Below, piece by piece: positions 11,335-22,332 of a DNA stretch of 64,000 bases; positions within the stretch are counted from its first letter, which is position 1; each line of letters starts with the position of its first letter. Source of the DNA: Simmondsia chinensis (taxonomy: Eukaryota > Streptophyta > Magnoliopsida > Caryophyllales > Simmondsiaceae); the NCBI GenBank assembly GCA_018398585.1, contig JAGTTD010000009.1, positions 16,001,193 to 16,065,192 of the forward strand, given 5' to 3'. The notes under the pieces were generated by a model. It did no database searches and was not told the origin of the DNA. It was given only the letters and a program-made list of their open reading frames with translations. Position numbers and translations under genes: made by a program.

Positions 11335-11530
11335 GTTGTTAAGGATTTCACATGTCAGTCTAGCAAAAGAAATCTCATATTGGGACTGTGAGAAAGAAGA
11401 ATTCGGCATATAAATGTAGTATGTTACTCTATTTATTGCCAATTGGTTTTAGAATGAAATCCTACTTGGGCTTATATGTAGATCTCATGTATGCCAACTC
11501 CATAGAATGGGCCAATAACCTAGTAGATTT
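11335..11530 (+). repeat. LTR-like repeat shared with 44060-44235
   Basis: The segment runs from GGATTTCACATG through CTCATATTGGGACTGTGAG, ATATAAATG (TATA-like), GCCAATTGGTTTTAG and CCTACTTGGGCTTATATG to GATCTCATGTATGCC. A minus-strand copy at 44060-44235 keeps the same blocks in the same order. The make-up (a TATA-like box about 40 bp after a conserved GTGAG block) suggests a short LTR or a TRIM-like element. Ends and target duplication could not be set. Confidence 0.5.
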
Positions 11531-11640
11531 TCACATTTATCTTCCATTTTCTTTCTTTTTTCAATTTGCAGCAAAGACGAATTCATACGTTCTTGAGTAG
11601 ACGGTTTTAAAACACTCTTCTAAAACACATCAAGTTTTTT

Positions 11641-11658
11641 TTGTGCCGTTGTCGTGGA
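11641..11658 (+). other. Degenerate tRNA-Asp primer-binding site
   Basis: TTGTGCCGTTGTCGTGGA differs at four positions from the site complementary to plant tRNA-Asp (TGGCGCCGTTGCCGGGGA). It follows ACATCAAG and a T-run, the usual context in Athila-type elements, and lies 185 bp upstream of the gag start. Confidence 0.6.
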
Positions 11659-11842
11659 ATCGGTAGGCTAAGTTGATTTAGAAATTAACGAGTTATTTTC
11701 TATTTTTATTTTTTATTTTCTTTGTTTTCCAAAAAAAAAAAGAAAAGAAAAAAAAAACTACTTATTATTCGTTAGTTTATTTTTTTTTCATTTTTCAATT
11801 TTGTTTATTTCATTTATTTATTTTAATTAATTTTTTTTCATT

Positions 11843-13700
11843 ATGGCTAACTCCACACCGCGTGCGATTAGGGACCACTTCATTCCCCAAACTTGCATCG
11901 CACCCGCTGGGGTTATGTTACCCGCCTTGGATAATGCTAACTTCGAACTTAAACATGGGATTATCAACATGCTTCCCACTTTCTATGGGAAGCCAATTGA
12001 GAGCACATTCGAGCACACTGACACGTTCCTTGAAATTTGTGAAACTTGCCATTATCAAAGTGTCTCGAATAATGCAGTTAGGCTACGTCTTTTTCCGTTT
12101 TCGTTAAAAGACATAGCAAAGAGGTGGTTTCAATCCTTACCCAGGGGTTAAATTAGCACTTGGAATGACCTCCTACAAAGCTTCCTAGTTAAGTTTTTCC
12201 CTCAAGCCAGAACAATGGCTATTAGGCACGCTACAAGTAATTTTGAACAAAAGGACTAGGAACAATTCTATACCCAAGTGGGCTCTTGTTCAGAACTTTT
12301 ATGATGGTCTTAGTGCTTCGAACAAACAAATGGTTAATGCTTCGTGCGGGGGAGCATTTAACTAGCAAGATGAGGATGAGGCTTGGACGCTATTTGAGCG
12401 CCTCAGTGAACACTCTCTCGACCAAGCCTCTTCTATGAGGGTGGTTAGAGGGGGCACCCGTGGTGTCTACGAAGTAGCACACAACGATGATGTCAACCTT
12501 AGACTAGACACCCTTAGTAAGGAGATGGATCAGATTTTAAACTTGTATGTGAATCCTACTAATGTGCACCCGTTCAATGCAGTTGAGTCAGTAAGTGGTA
12601 CTACTCCGTGTGACATTTGTTCTGGTAAGGACCATTCTATGCTTATTTGTTTATATGAGTCACAATTTCCCGAATATGCGCAGGAACAGGTTCATGTAGC
12701 CCAAGGATATTTGGGAAATAGTGACCCGTTCTCCAACACCTATAATCTCGGGTGGCGCAATCATCCGAACTTCTCTTGAAAGCAGAACGCCAATCAAAAT
12801 AAACCCATAAGACAACATGATCCCGGCTTTGTAGGTAACGTGCACTCTCCCGTCTTTCAGGGAGGGCACAGGTTTGATGTTCAACCTCACTCCAATGTTA
12901 CTCATGATGACCCTCCTTCACCTCGAGGATATACGTCATCGTTTGAGGAGCATATGCTCCACCCTATGGAGGGCACCACACAACTGGTTTGACCTCACTC
13001 GCAACCTATCACCAAATTAGTGAACTAGATAGGACAGTTGACCCGCGCACTGAATAGGATAGAGGAAGGGAGGTAACCCTCCCAACAACGCTATTTGAGC
13101 ACCTCGGCGAACAATCTCTCAATCAAGCCTCTTCTATGAGGGCGGTTAGAGGGGGCACGCATGGTGTCTACGAAGTAGCACACAACGATGATGTCAACCT
13201 TAGACTAGACGCCCTTAGTAGGAAGATGGATCAGATTTTAAACTTGCATGTGAATCCTACTAATGTGCGCCTGGTCAATGCAGTTGATCAAGTGGTACTA
13301 CTCCGTGTGACATTTGTTCAGGTGAGGAGTATTCTATGCTTAATTGTTTATATGCATCACAATTTCCCGAATACACGTAGGAGCAGGTTCATGTAGCTCA
13401 AGGATATTTGGGAAATAGTGACCCATTCTCCAACACCTATAATCCCAGGTGGCGCAATCATTCGAACTTCTCGTGGAAGCAGAATGCCAATCAAAATCAA
13501 CCCACGAGACAACAAGATCCCGGCTTTGTAAGTAACGTGCGCTCTCCCATCTTTAAGGAAGGGCATAGGTATGATGTTTGGCCTCACTCTAATGTTACTC
13601 ATGATTACCCTCCTTCACCTCGAGGATATACGTCACAGTTCGAGGAGCGTATACTCGACCCTATGGAGGGCACCACACAACTGGTTTGATCTCACTCGCA
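11843..13700 (+). pseudogene. Gypsy gag (capsid and nucleocapsid), broken
   Basis: The ORF starting at 11843 (MANSTPRAIRDHF) has the retrotransposon gag signature: INMLPTFYGKP, then FLEIC, then LRLFPFSLKDIAKRWFQSLP (capsid core), before a TAA at 12149. The frame continues with NDLLQSFLVKFFPQARTMAIR and more stops. A later ORF (12435-12779) has the nucleocapsid knuckle C-x2-C-x4-H-x4-C (CDICSGKDHSMLIC) and the acidic/polar region after it. The duplicated copy (from 13136) has lost the knuckle frame by an indel. The start is chosen at 11843 because it follows the long T/A-rich leader and matches the family N-terminus (MAN..PR.). Confidence 0.75.
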
Positions 13701-13788
13701 ACCTATCACCAAATTAGTGAACTAGATAGGACAGTTAACCCACGCACTGAATAGAATAAAGGAAGGGAGGTTACCCGCCCAACAACTC
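12387..13788 (+). repeat. 701-bp tandem duplication within gag
   Basis: Two copies, 12387-13087 and 13088-13788, each begin ACGCTATTTGAG and end in GGGAGGT(A/T)ACCC.CCC. They align with scattered substitutions and small indels (roughly nine in ten bases identical by eye). Each includes the ATGAGGG(T/C)GGTTAGAGGG start region, the nucleocapsid knuckle region and the downstream ACGTCA..GTTTGAGGAG block. A duplicated nucleocapsid is not normal for this family and probably arose by template slippage or unequal crossing over. Confidence 0.9.
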
Positions 13789-14236
13789 ATAAATTTCACA
13801 GGATCAACTAGTTTTAACCCTAGCTTGCTCATTCATGAGCAAGCTCTGGTTGTGTTTGTTTTGGGAGAGAAGAACCTTAGGGATGTTGAGGTCGAAACAA
13901 AGAAAGATGTGACTCCCCCTCCCACTGTTTATTGGGAGGGATCATGAGAAAGGGCTTTTGAACCCGTTGTCCCTTTTCCTTCATCCCTTATACGACCGAA
14001 GAAGAAGGACAACCCAAAGAGGGCTGAGCTCAAAGATGTGTTTAAGGTTGCCATTGATCGAAGCCATTGAACGCGTTTCTATGTATGCCAAGTTCCTCAA
14101 GGAACTTTGTACCAAAAAGATGCACGCGCAAGCGCATATTCCAAAGAAGGTCCGGCTCATCGAGAAGGTGAGCAGTATTTTAGTGTAGGGTGCCCCACCC
14201 AAGTTTCGAGACCCTGGGGCCTTTACAGTTCCACGC

Positions 14237-14249
14237 GTCTTAGGAGAGC
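14237..14249. repeat. L1 target-site duplication, left copy
   Basis: GTCTTAGGAGAGC; perfect match to 14765-14777. Confidence 0.85.
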
Positions 14250-14764
14250 TTGTTTTTGATAAGTCAGTATGTATATATAAAAAAAGCCACACCGATGTAC
14301 GTTCATACATGAGTACAAGGGGCATACCCCAAGTTGGCCGAAGCCTACAAATGCAGTCAAAATGAAAGCACAACACGCAAAAGCAACAAAGAGAAAATAC
14401 AAAGGAACATCAATGGAAAATCCTAAGTACAAGCCTCTTAAACAAAGGAAAAACAATGCATTAAAAACAACAATGAAGATCCTTAAAACCGAAAAAAACA
14501 AGAGTGCACTCGAGCCCAGTCTTGGAAGAGAAATGAGAAGTTGAAACTGCTTCTTCGAAACCGTTCATGCGTCATCATACTCAACAAAGGATTGTCAAAC
14601 CCGTGACAACTCGCAACAAGCCCTCGAATCGGCCATGTGGCCAAAGTCGCAGACAAGCAAAGAAAAGAAGGGACATGGATGGTACTTGTGGCCCATTCTG
14701 CAGCCCAACAGGTGAAGAGCAGTCCAAGTGGAAATTGACGGAGTCAGCCCACTTCCAAAAGCCA
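14250..14764 (-). mobile_element. L1-type LINE 3' fragment with 13-bp TSD
   Basis: The 515-bp insert lies between perfect direct repeats GTCTTAGGAGAGC (14237-14249 and 14765-14777) and interrupts the gypsy protease region, whose reading frame is compatible on the two sides. Its left end (plus strand TTGTTTTTGATAAGTCAG) resembles the left end of the fragment at 35546, so both are 3' ends of one L1-like family on the minus strand. It carries no domain, only the 3' tail. The A-rich tail is short and degraded. Confidence 0.75.
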
Positions 14765-14777
14765 GTCTTAGGAGAGC
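14765..14777. repeat. L1 target-site duplication, right copy
   Basis: GTCTTAGGAGAGC; perfect match to 14237-14249. Confidence 0.85.
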
Positions 14778-15436
14778 GTTACACTAGCAGAGCCTTGCTA
14801 GATCTAGGAGCGAGTGTAAACCTCATCCCTTACTCAGTTTTTCGGGAATTGGGTATAGGAGACCTTAAGCCAACGAATATTACACTTCAGTTGGCTAATT
14901 GGATAGAGCGGGTACCTCGTGGGGTAGCGGAAGATATACTTGTCAAGGCTGACAAGTTTCTCTTCCCTATTGATTTTCTCGTCTTAGATATAGACCCTAC
15001 TCCGAGGCAAAAGCACAACGCACCCATTGTTCTGGGTTGATCGTTCTCAGCCACAACCGACGCTGTGATTTATTGTAGGATGGAAGTGTTGGAGGTTTCT
15101 TTTGGAAACCTCAAGACCAAATTGAAGGTCTCAAACATTGTTCGGCACCCTAAGACTGAGGAAGAGTTGAAGTGCTATGGGGTTGATGATATTGACTCTT
15201 TGGTAGAGTTGAATAAGCCCGATTCTATTAAAAGTGCTGATTGTAATAGTGTCCTTGTCTGTGTCGATAGTTGTGCTTCAACACCTACACCTGGTAGGAT
15301 AGAGATTCGCGACCCCAATGCTGGTAATGCTTCCCTACTCGGTAGCCACGGGTCTAGAAACGCTGTTGGGTTTGGGGATCCTCCCTACTGGGTCAACCTG
15401 AGTTCTATAGCAGACACTGCCTCAGATTTTGGTTGA
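14778..15436 (+). pseudogene. Gypsy aspartic protease fragment
   Basis: After the L1 insert the frame gives RALLDLGASVNLIPYSVF, the retropepsin flap/active-site region with DLGAS (the Athila/Tat variant of DTG/DSG), then LKPTNITLQLAN and VPRGVAEDILVKADKF..PIDFLVLDID, the usual hydrophobic core. It ends in APIVLG followed by TGA at 15038, where the family normally reads LGRPFLAT. A second ORF (15065-15436) continues in the linker that normally leads to reverse transcriptase, but no RT follows. The gene is broken. Confidence 0.8.
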
Positions 15437-16914
15437 CATTGTGCTCTAAACTACGTCTGGCTGAAGACGTTAAACTTAGCGCTTTTGGGGGGCAACCCAA
15501 CCTACTTTTAATTTTGTTTTAATATGTTTTTCAACATGAACTCTCTCTCAATTGCAGATCCTTTTCTTATCTCAACCATGCTAACTTTGTTTCTCTTTTA
15601 CTAAACACTTGTACGATCCTTATTTCTAATACTACTAACAAGTTTGTTTAGTATTCTGTCTTCTATGTCCTCAATTACAGCTTGCTACTTCTGGTTTTCC
15701 ATTTTGGATTTGCTTATCACGTACAGCTGAATATGCCATACCTCAGGTTGTCTATTTCCTTTCCTTGCTTGTATTTATTTTCATCGTTTTACATTAAGGA
15801 CAATGCAAAGGTTTGGGTTTGGAGGTGACATGAATGGTGTGAACTCTTGATTGCCCTTTTAGCATTATTTTTGCTTAAATTAGCTAAGTTTTTGCACAAA
15901 TGAGCAGGATTGTTTGTGACTTCTATTGATGATCAAATTTAAGATGTACTATGATGATTAGAATATTTATGTAATGAAATTATTTCTGGATCTGACTTTT
16001 GAATTTGAATTTTTGTCATTTGACTCATTAGAGAGAGTATTACTTTTCACCCTTAATCATGTGACATATCCTACTTATTAGGTTGAAATATCGGTAATAA
16101 ATTTAAGAATTGGAATCAACCATTCTACTTTTAGCAATGTTGAAATCGATTTACCATCTCTTTATCTTGCGTATTCCCTTATAAAAAAGCAAAAAAAGGC
16201 AAGTAAGCCTGTAGAGGTGTCTTAAAACCTGGTAACTTGAGCCAACTGGGTCGGGAGCTGCTAGAAAAAAGCTCGTTACATAGGCCACAGGGAAAGCTTA
16301 AAAGGAATCTACTCTTTAGGTCACTAAAATAAGCACTAATACTTAATGGAAAAAAAGGAGTATGTGCTAACGGATAAGGCTGTGAATTCCTTAGACTCGA
16401 GCCATTAGGTCCAAAGGGTCTCGTAAAACCTGGTACCTTGAGCCAATTGGATCCGGAGCTGCCGGCCGAAAACTCGCTACATGGGTCTGAGGGAGACATG
16501 TCTGACCGTGGAAAAAAAAAAAAAGAAAAAAAAGAAAAGGGGGTTGTGGGGACAAGAAAGAAAAGAGAAGCATTTTGCTTTCACTATTGATTAACGGTGA
16601 ATGATTAGGATAGCTGAATTCATCTATTATTCCCTCTATTCATCTCAAATTTGGAGGATTTGAAATAAGACAAAGGGGAGAGAAGTTCTAAACTCACATA
16701 CTAGCAAAAAGACTTGAATCATGAGAATTTGAGATGAGACCTGCAAAATAATAACATTACATACACATTCTCTACTATCAGGTACACCTTTAAGTATTTT
16801 TGGAAATATTTTTCACAAGTAACTCTTGCCATGACATGCTTGATCAAAATTTTCCATCTTTAGCTAGTTTGAGCATAATCTTGCTTGAGGACAAGCAAGG
16901 AGTGGGTTTGGGGA
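15437..16914 (+). other. Gypsy 3' noncoding region with polypurine tract
   Basis: No ORF. The block near 15470 (TTAAACTTAGCGCTTTTGGG) matches the sequence that follows pol in Athila-type elements; the same block occurs on the minus strand at about 49562-49600. GACAATGCAAAGG...GTTTGGAGGTG at 15800-15830 and GGACAAGCAAGG...GTGGGTTTGGGG at 16889-16913 are family landmarks; the second is the polypurine tract. A segment of about 90 bp (AAAACCTGGTA..TTGAGCCAA..GGAGCTGC) occurs twice, at 16224 and 16435. Confidence 0.6.
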
Positions 16915-17445
16915 TGTTTATGGACCTTATATTTACATATTTTATCTCTCATTCCTATGACTAACTTGGCTTTTACTTGTGTATTTTCTTGTAATATAGG
17001 TACATTTAGGCTTGGAGTGCAACGAAACAAACAATGGTTGAAAAGCGACATAGTCAAGCGTAATAGAGGCATAGTTGAAGACTATTTTGAGAAACCCAAC
17101 CATGTGTGTAAAATAAGTACCAATCGGGTAAAGATTCGGTCAAAAAGAGTCTTTCCTTAGGCTCGTGGATCGATTGATCATGCATTTTGGCAATCGGTCA
17201 AGCTTAAAACGAGCAAGAGGTTAAAAGACGAGGATTTATGACCCAATAATTTAAAAATCCACTAATAAAACCATAGGATCACGTAGATCTCTCCGATAGA
17301 TTTGATTTGGTATATAATTTGGCCCATAACTCTTTAAGGATCAAAAGTCGTGCGCGTTTTAAGTTAACTGTGCAAGCTATCGGCGGGGTGGCCAATCGAT
17401 TGGCTGACTTGCTCGATCGATCGGGAGAGGCAGGAATTGCTTCTA
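16915..17445 (+). mobile_element. Probable 3' LTR of the gag-pro gypsy
   Basis: It starts TGTTTATGGACCTTATATTT directly after the polypurine tract, a typical LTR start for this family. It includes two AATCGGTCAAG-like motifs (about 17190-17200 and nearby). The right end is set only by the start of the 2.65-kb repeat; no 5' LTR partner is present for comparison. Confidence 0.5.
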
Positions 17446-20124
17446 GAAAAATAGTTTTTCACTGCTCAATGCACTTGTGGGAAATGCCTGTTACTCTAAA
17501 TGAGCTTTTTTTTGGCTGAGGTTCTTTGGTAAAGAAACAGTAGTGTCCTATAGTGTTCTTCTCAATATTCTTGCTTATGACATTTGTCTTCAGGTATTGA
17601 TATCCGGTGCTAGTGTGACTCTGAAATCCAATAAAAGCAACAAAGCTGAGCCCAACAAAGCTTCGAAGAAGAAAATCAAAGAAGAAGATTCATTAGAACA
17701 TGTGGAATGGTTTCGCGACTTCTATCGGCTTTTCTAACTGTAAGTCTATTGATATTTTTGTCATCTATTTGGTACTATTGATGTTTAGAGGGACATTTTT
17801 TTAAAATGAGGCTGACACCCTACAGTGGATCAAGATGACTCCATAGCTGAATGTAGAATTTTTTGTTTTACGTAGTTTAATGGGGTGACAGACTTTTAAC
17901 ATAGGCTATATTTGGTAAAAATAGCAGTAATAATTAGCAGTGAATAGTTTCAGTAGTTAAGATTTGAGCATTCCCTGGAAAGATGCACTAGCAACTACCT
18001 ATTTGACTGGCTACAGAGGCCTTGAGTTTGAAAGTTTAAAACCCGACTTCTGCACTCTTTGTATTATCTTTCAATACATGGTACAAAGTGTGTATATGCT
18101 CTGTTCCCCATTTAAACTCAACAGACATTGCAATTCTTGGTGCCTTGTTAGGTTACAAAATGGTTCTTAGGCCTTTTCCTAACACTGTAAGGTTTTGAGA
18201 CACTTTGTTTTTTCACTGTCGCTGGTGCCATGTTTTTCACCCATTCTATTTGAACTTTAGAATATTTCAATGGTATTTTATATGGTTTGGTAAGTTTCTA
18301 ATTTTGACCTGTGACATATACTCTTTTAGTATACAAGGCATTAATAGAGCATTTCTTTTCTTTTCAAGCGATGAGACTGATGAAATCGTTGAAGTTCAGA
18401 CAACTATGCTTTTCCTGCTGGTATGTTGACATGTTCCTATCGAATTTATCACTAGTGGTGTCACAATGACCCAACCCGACCTGGCCTTGGTTGACCTGGT
18501 AATCTTTATATGATTCCACTTTTTTTAGAGCTACGATTCCATTTGTTTTTTTGTATAGAATTCCTTTGCTTCGACTAGAATTTCCTAATGGAAAACATTT
18601 CTTTCGGGGAAAAATTTCATCACCAAGTTATTTACACTGAAAATATTTGTTTCTCAAAAACTTGTTTTTATAGCTGAAGAAAATAGTTTCATTTTATAAT
18701 TATATATGAGATTCACCTTAGCCAAGTTGAGGCTTAAGTGAAGCATATAACATTACATTACAATGGAAAATGTTTCCCCATTTTGTTGAAGGAAAGTCAA
18801 TTTTCCCTTAATAGAGGAGAATATTTTTCATATTTTGTGAGGGTTATGAAATAATGCAAAGAAACAATAAAATCTGAACCTGATACTTATTGATGCACTT
18901 AAAAGAAAGCATGTTACACTTAGTGATGGTTGCTAGGCACATTGCTTGGCCTATTAGTTCATTTCCATGAGGAAATCTTTTGAATTACTTTGGTAAATGC
19001 TTTGAAACAATCCATTTATCAATTTGAAATTGTTGTTTAAGTGTTATGTACTGCCCTTTGTAGTCACATTGAGCTATTTCTAGGGAACACAAATTTCTTT
19101 TTTGAAGTATTATATTTGCAAAAGATTAAATAAAATACGTGTTATCTACCAATGTTATTGTTGCTTTTATGCTTCTCAAATCGGGTGACCTCGGACGCAG
19201 CCTCCCTTTAGGGTAGCGCCTTAAAGAGGTAAGGCTGCATATATCCCACCCGCTCCAAACTCTGCATATGCAGGAGCTCTTGAGGCACTGGGTATGTTGT
19301 TGTTATTGTTGTTAATAAAATGTTATAGAATCATTAGTTTCCACATCTTTGATAGTTTTTACTTCTTTAACATGTAATATTTATAATTGTGTTTCAAGAA
19401 ATGTTCATTTGTACTATTATATAACAGCCAATTGCGGAATTGGTAGCTCAAAATATGTTTCATAGCAGCTGTTATACTATGTAACAACCTTTCTCTGATT
19501 CTTATGGGTTTACAATTGGATTTAATTTCCAAGAATGTTTACTTCATTGCGTATGTTGTTAAATTATTCGAGTTCTCCTTGTATAGGCCCTCCGGCTCAA
19601 ATGGATATCACATTGTGCTTGTGCACGATGTTGTAGTTTTAAAATGAAAGATTAGTCATCTATTCTTGTCTACATCATACATGTAATGTCTTTAAGTAAT
19701 CCATTGATGCTAACTATAATGATTGCACAGGGCCAAACAACATTTGATCATTTGATTTTTTTATTGGAGTTTTATGTACAACCATTGCAGATGACGTACC
19801 CTCAACTTGCCTTAATTGGAGCCATGCCTAATTTGTTTCTTATAACGTCATTTAGAAACTAAGAAACAATTTGGCTACTGGTCCACCTTGTGGTTTTGGG
19901 GATTTTGAGAAGTGTAAACAAAAGTGGTGTATGGAAGTTAGACATTGGAACTTTGCCAGGAGCAAACAATTGAAAGCTCACTTTGGATGTTCTTTTTTTT
20001 ATAGATTTCTTTTTTGTCTTTCAAATACATGCCATCGCTACATGGTGTGCATTCTTACCTAGGGTTTTGTATGTTGATTCATTATCAACTGTTCAATGCT
20101 TGTTTTTGTTTCAATAACTTTTAT
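17446..20124 (+). repeat. 2.65-kb unit, copy 1
   Basis: This is the first of four copies; GCACTTGTGG at 17471 recurs at 20125, a period of 2,654 bp. The unit contains exon-like pieces of unknown identity. One, at 17595-17737, follows a TTCAG acceptor and encodes VLISGASVTLKSNKSN...LEHVEWFRDFYRLF then TAA. Another, at 18369-18420, lies between a TTTTCAAG acceptor and GTATGT and encodes DETDEIVEVQ. A severely truncated RTE tail (19164-19313) and a reverse-oriented segment near 19800 resembling RTE C-terminal coding are part of the unit. No function is assigned. Confidence 0.75.
19164..19313 (+). mobile_element. RTE LINE 3' tail in copy 1
   Basis: It starts CTTTTATGCTTCTC, passes through CTCCCTTTAGGGTAGCGCC, GTAAGGCTGC and GAGGCACTGGG, and ends in a TTG-rich run. 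It matches the tail of the LINE at 8868-10262. Because it occurs at the same place in copies 1, 2 and 3 it inserted before the unit was duplicated. Confidence 0.75.
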
Positions 20125-22332
20125 GCACTTGTGGGAAAAGCCTATTGCTCTTTTTCTTATCTGAGGTTCTTCAGTAAAGAAAACAGTAGTGTCCTATAGT
20201 GTTCTTCTTAACATTCTTGCTTATGACGTTTGTCTTATGCGATTGATATCCGAGACTAATGTGACTCTGAAATAGAATAAAAGCAACAAAGCCAAGCCCA
20301 ATAGAGCTTCGAAGTAGAAAATCAAAGTAGAAGATTCATTTGAGCACGTGGAATGGATTCAGGACTTCTATCGGCTCTTCTAACAGTAAGTCTATTTATA
20401 TTTCAGTCATCTATTTGGTACTATTGATCCTCGAAGTGACATTTTTTTAAATGTGACTGGCACCTTGCATTGGATCAAGATGAGTCCATAGCTGAATGTA
20501 GTATTTTTTGTTTTACTTTGTTTAAGGGGGTGACAGACTCTTAACATAGGCTGTATTTGGTAAAAATAGCAGTAACAATTAGCAGTTAGTAGTTTTAGTA
20601 GGTAAGATTTGAGTGCTCCATAGAAAAAAGCTGTAGCAGCTACCTATTTGACTGGCCATAGAGGCCTTGAGTTTGAAAGTTTGAAACCCGACTTCTCCAC
20701 TCTTTGTATTACACTTCAATATAAGGTACAAAGTGTGTACATGCCCTATTCCCCATTTAAACTCAACGGCCATTGCCATTCTGGGTGCCTTGTTAGAGTA
20801 CAAAAACGGTTCTTAGGCCTTCTCCTAACACTGCAAGGTTTTGAGACATTTTGTTTCTTCACTATCGCCGGTGCCATGTTTTTCACCCATTCTATTTGAA
20901 CTCTATAATCTCTGTAGGTTATTGTATATGGTTTGGTAAGTTTTTTTGTTGAGGGGAAGTCAATTTTCCCTCAATGGAGGAGAACATTTGTCATATTTTG
21001 TGGGGGTTATGAAATTATGCAAGAAAATAATAAAATTTGGACTAGTGACTTGTTGGTGCACTTAAAAGAAAGCATGTCACACTTAGTGATGGTTGTTAGG
21101 CATGTTGCTTTGCCTATTAGTTCATATCCATGGGGAAATCTTTTAAATTATTGTGGTAAATACTTTGAAACAATCCATTGATCAATTTGAAACTTTGTTT
21201 ACGTCTTTTCTACTGCCCTTTGTAGTCACATTGAGCTATTTCTAGGGAATACAAATTTCTTTTTTGAAGTGTTATGTATGCAAAAGGTTAAATAAAATAC
21301 GTGTTATGTACCAATGTTATTGTTGGTTTTATTCTTCTCAGATTGGCGGACCTTGGACATAGCCTCTCTTTAGAGTAGCACCCTAAAGGGGTAAGGCTGC
21401 GTACATCCCACCCGCCTTAGACCCTGCAAACTCGGGAGCCCATGAGGCACTGGATATGTTGTTGTTGTTATTAAAAAAAATGTTATAGAATCGTTAGTTT
21501 TCACGTCTTTGATAGTTTTTTACTTTTTTAACATGTAATATTTATAACTGTTTAAAGAAATGTTCATTTGTACTATTTTATAATGGCTAATTGCGGAATT
21601 GGTAGCTTGAAATGTGTTTCATAACAGTTGTTATACTATGTAACAACCTTTCTCTGATTCCTATGGGATTACAATTGGATTTAATTTCCAAGAATGTTTA
21701 CTTCATTTGCTTATGTTGTTAAATTATTCGAGTTCTCCATGTGTAGGCCCACCTCCTTGTATAGGCCCACCTCCTTGTATAGGCCCACTAGCTCAAATGG
21801 ATATCACATTGTGATTGTGCAAGAAGCTGTAGTTTTAAGTCCTATATGAGATTTTGAAATGAAAGATTAGTCATCTATTCTTGTCTGCATCATGCAGGTA
21901 CTATCTTTAACTAATCCGTTGACGCTTACTGTAATAATTCCACAAGGCTAAACAACATTTAACCATTTGATTATTTTATTGGAGATTGATGGACAAACAT
22001 TGTAGACGTTGCTCCCTCAACTTGTCCTTAATTGGAGCCATGCCTAATTTGTTTCTTACAACGTCATTTAGAAACAAAGAAACAATTTGGCTCCTGGTCC
22101 ATCTTGTGATTTTGGAGATTTCAAGAAGAGTAAACAGAAGTGGTGTTTGTAAGTAAGAAATTGGAACTTTGCCAGGAGTCAACAATTAAAAGCTCACTTC
22201 GGATATCCTTTTTTTGATAGGTTTCCTTTTTGTCTTTCAAATACATGTTGTCTCTACATGTCTTAACTAGGGTTTTGTATGTTAATTCATTATCAACTGT
22301 TCAGCTCTAGTTTTTGTTTCAGTAACTTTTAT
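20125..22332 (+). repeat. 2.65-kb unit, copy 2 (internally deleted)
   Basis: It aligns with copy 1 from GCACTTGTGG onward but lacks about 500 bp corresponding to 18294-18782, including the DETDEIVEVQ exon-like piece. The first exon-like piece has gained stops (AATAGAATAAAAGC, GAAGTAGAAAATC). A 24-bp segment (GTATAGGCCCACCTCC) near 21750 is duplicated. The copy ends at TAACTTTTATGC, where copy 1 would run into the next copy; here an (AT)n run follows. Confidence 0.75.
21326..21470 (+). mobile_element. RTE LINE 3' tail in copy 2
   Basis: Same tail as at 19164-19313 with scattered changes, ending GGATATGTTGTTGTTGTTA. Confidence 0.7.

Larger units (their letters stand above)
11636..17445 (+). 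mobile_element. Gypsy element with gag and protease only
   Basis: The parts run in order: a degenerate tRNA-Asp primer site (11641-11658), gag from 11843, a tandemly duplicated nucleocapsid region (12387-13788), an L1 insertion (14250-14764), aspartic protease (about 14780-15170), a conserved hairpin-like GCGCTTTTGGGGGGCAACCC at about 15479, a noncoding 3' region, a polypurine tract (GTGGGTTTGGGG, 16902-16913) and a probable 3' LTR from 16915. Reverse transcriptase, RNase H and integrase are wholly absent between protease and 3' region, so it is a non-autonomous derivative of an Athila/Tat-type family. Several in-frame stops (for example after SLPRG at 12150) show it is dead. No matching 5' LTR is visible upstream of the primer site. 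Confidence 0.75.

Noticed and set aside
16179..16573. Minus-strand ORFs rich in Ser, Pro and Phe
   Set aside because: They arise from the duplicated GAGCCAA/GGAGCTG segment and an A-run in a gypsy 3' noncoding region.
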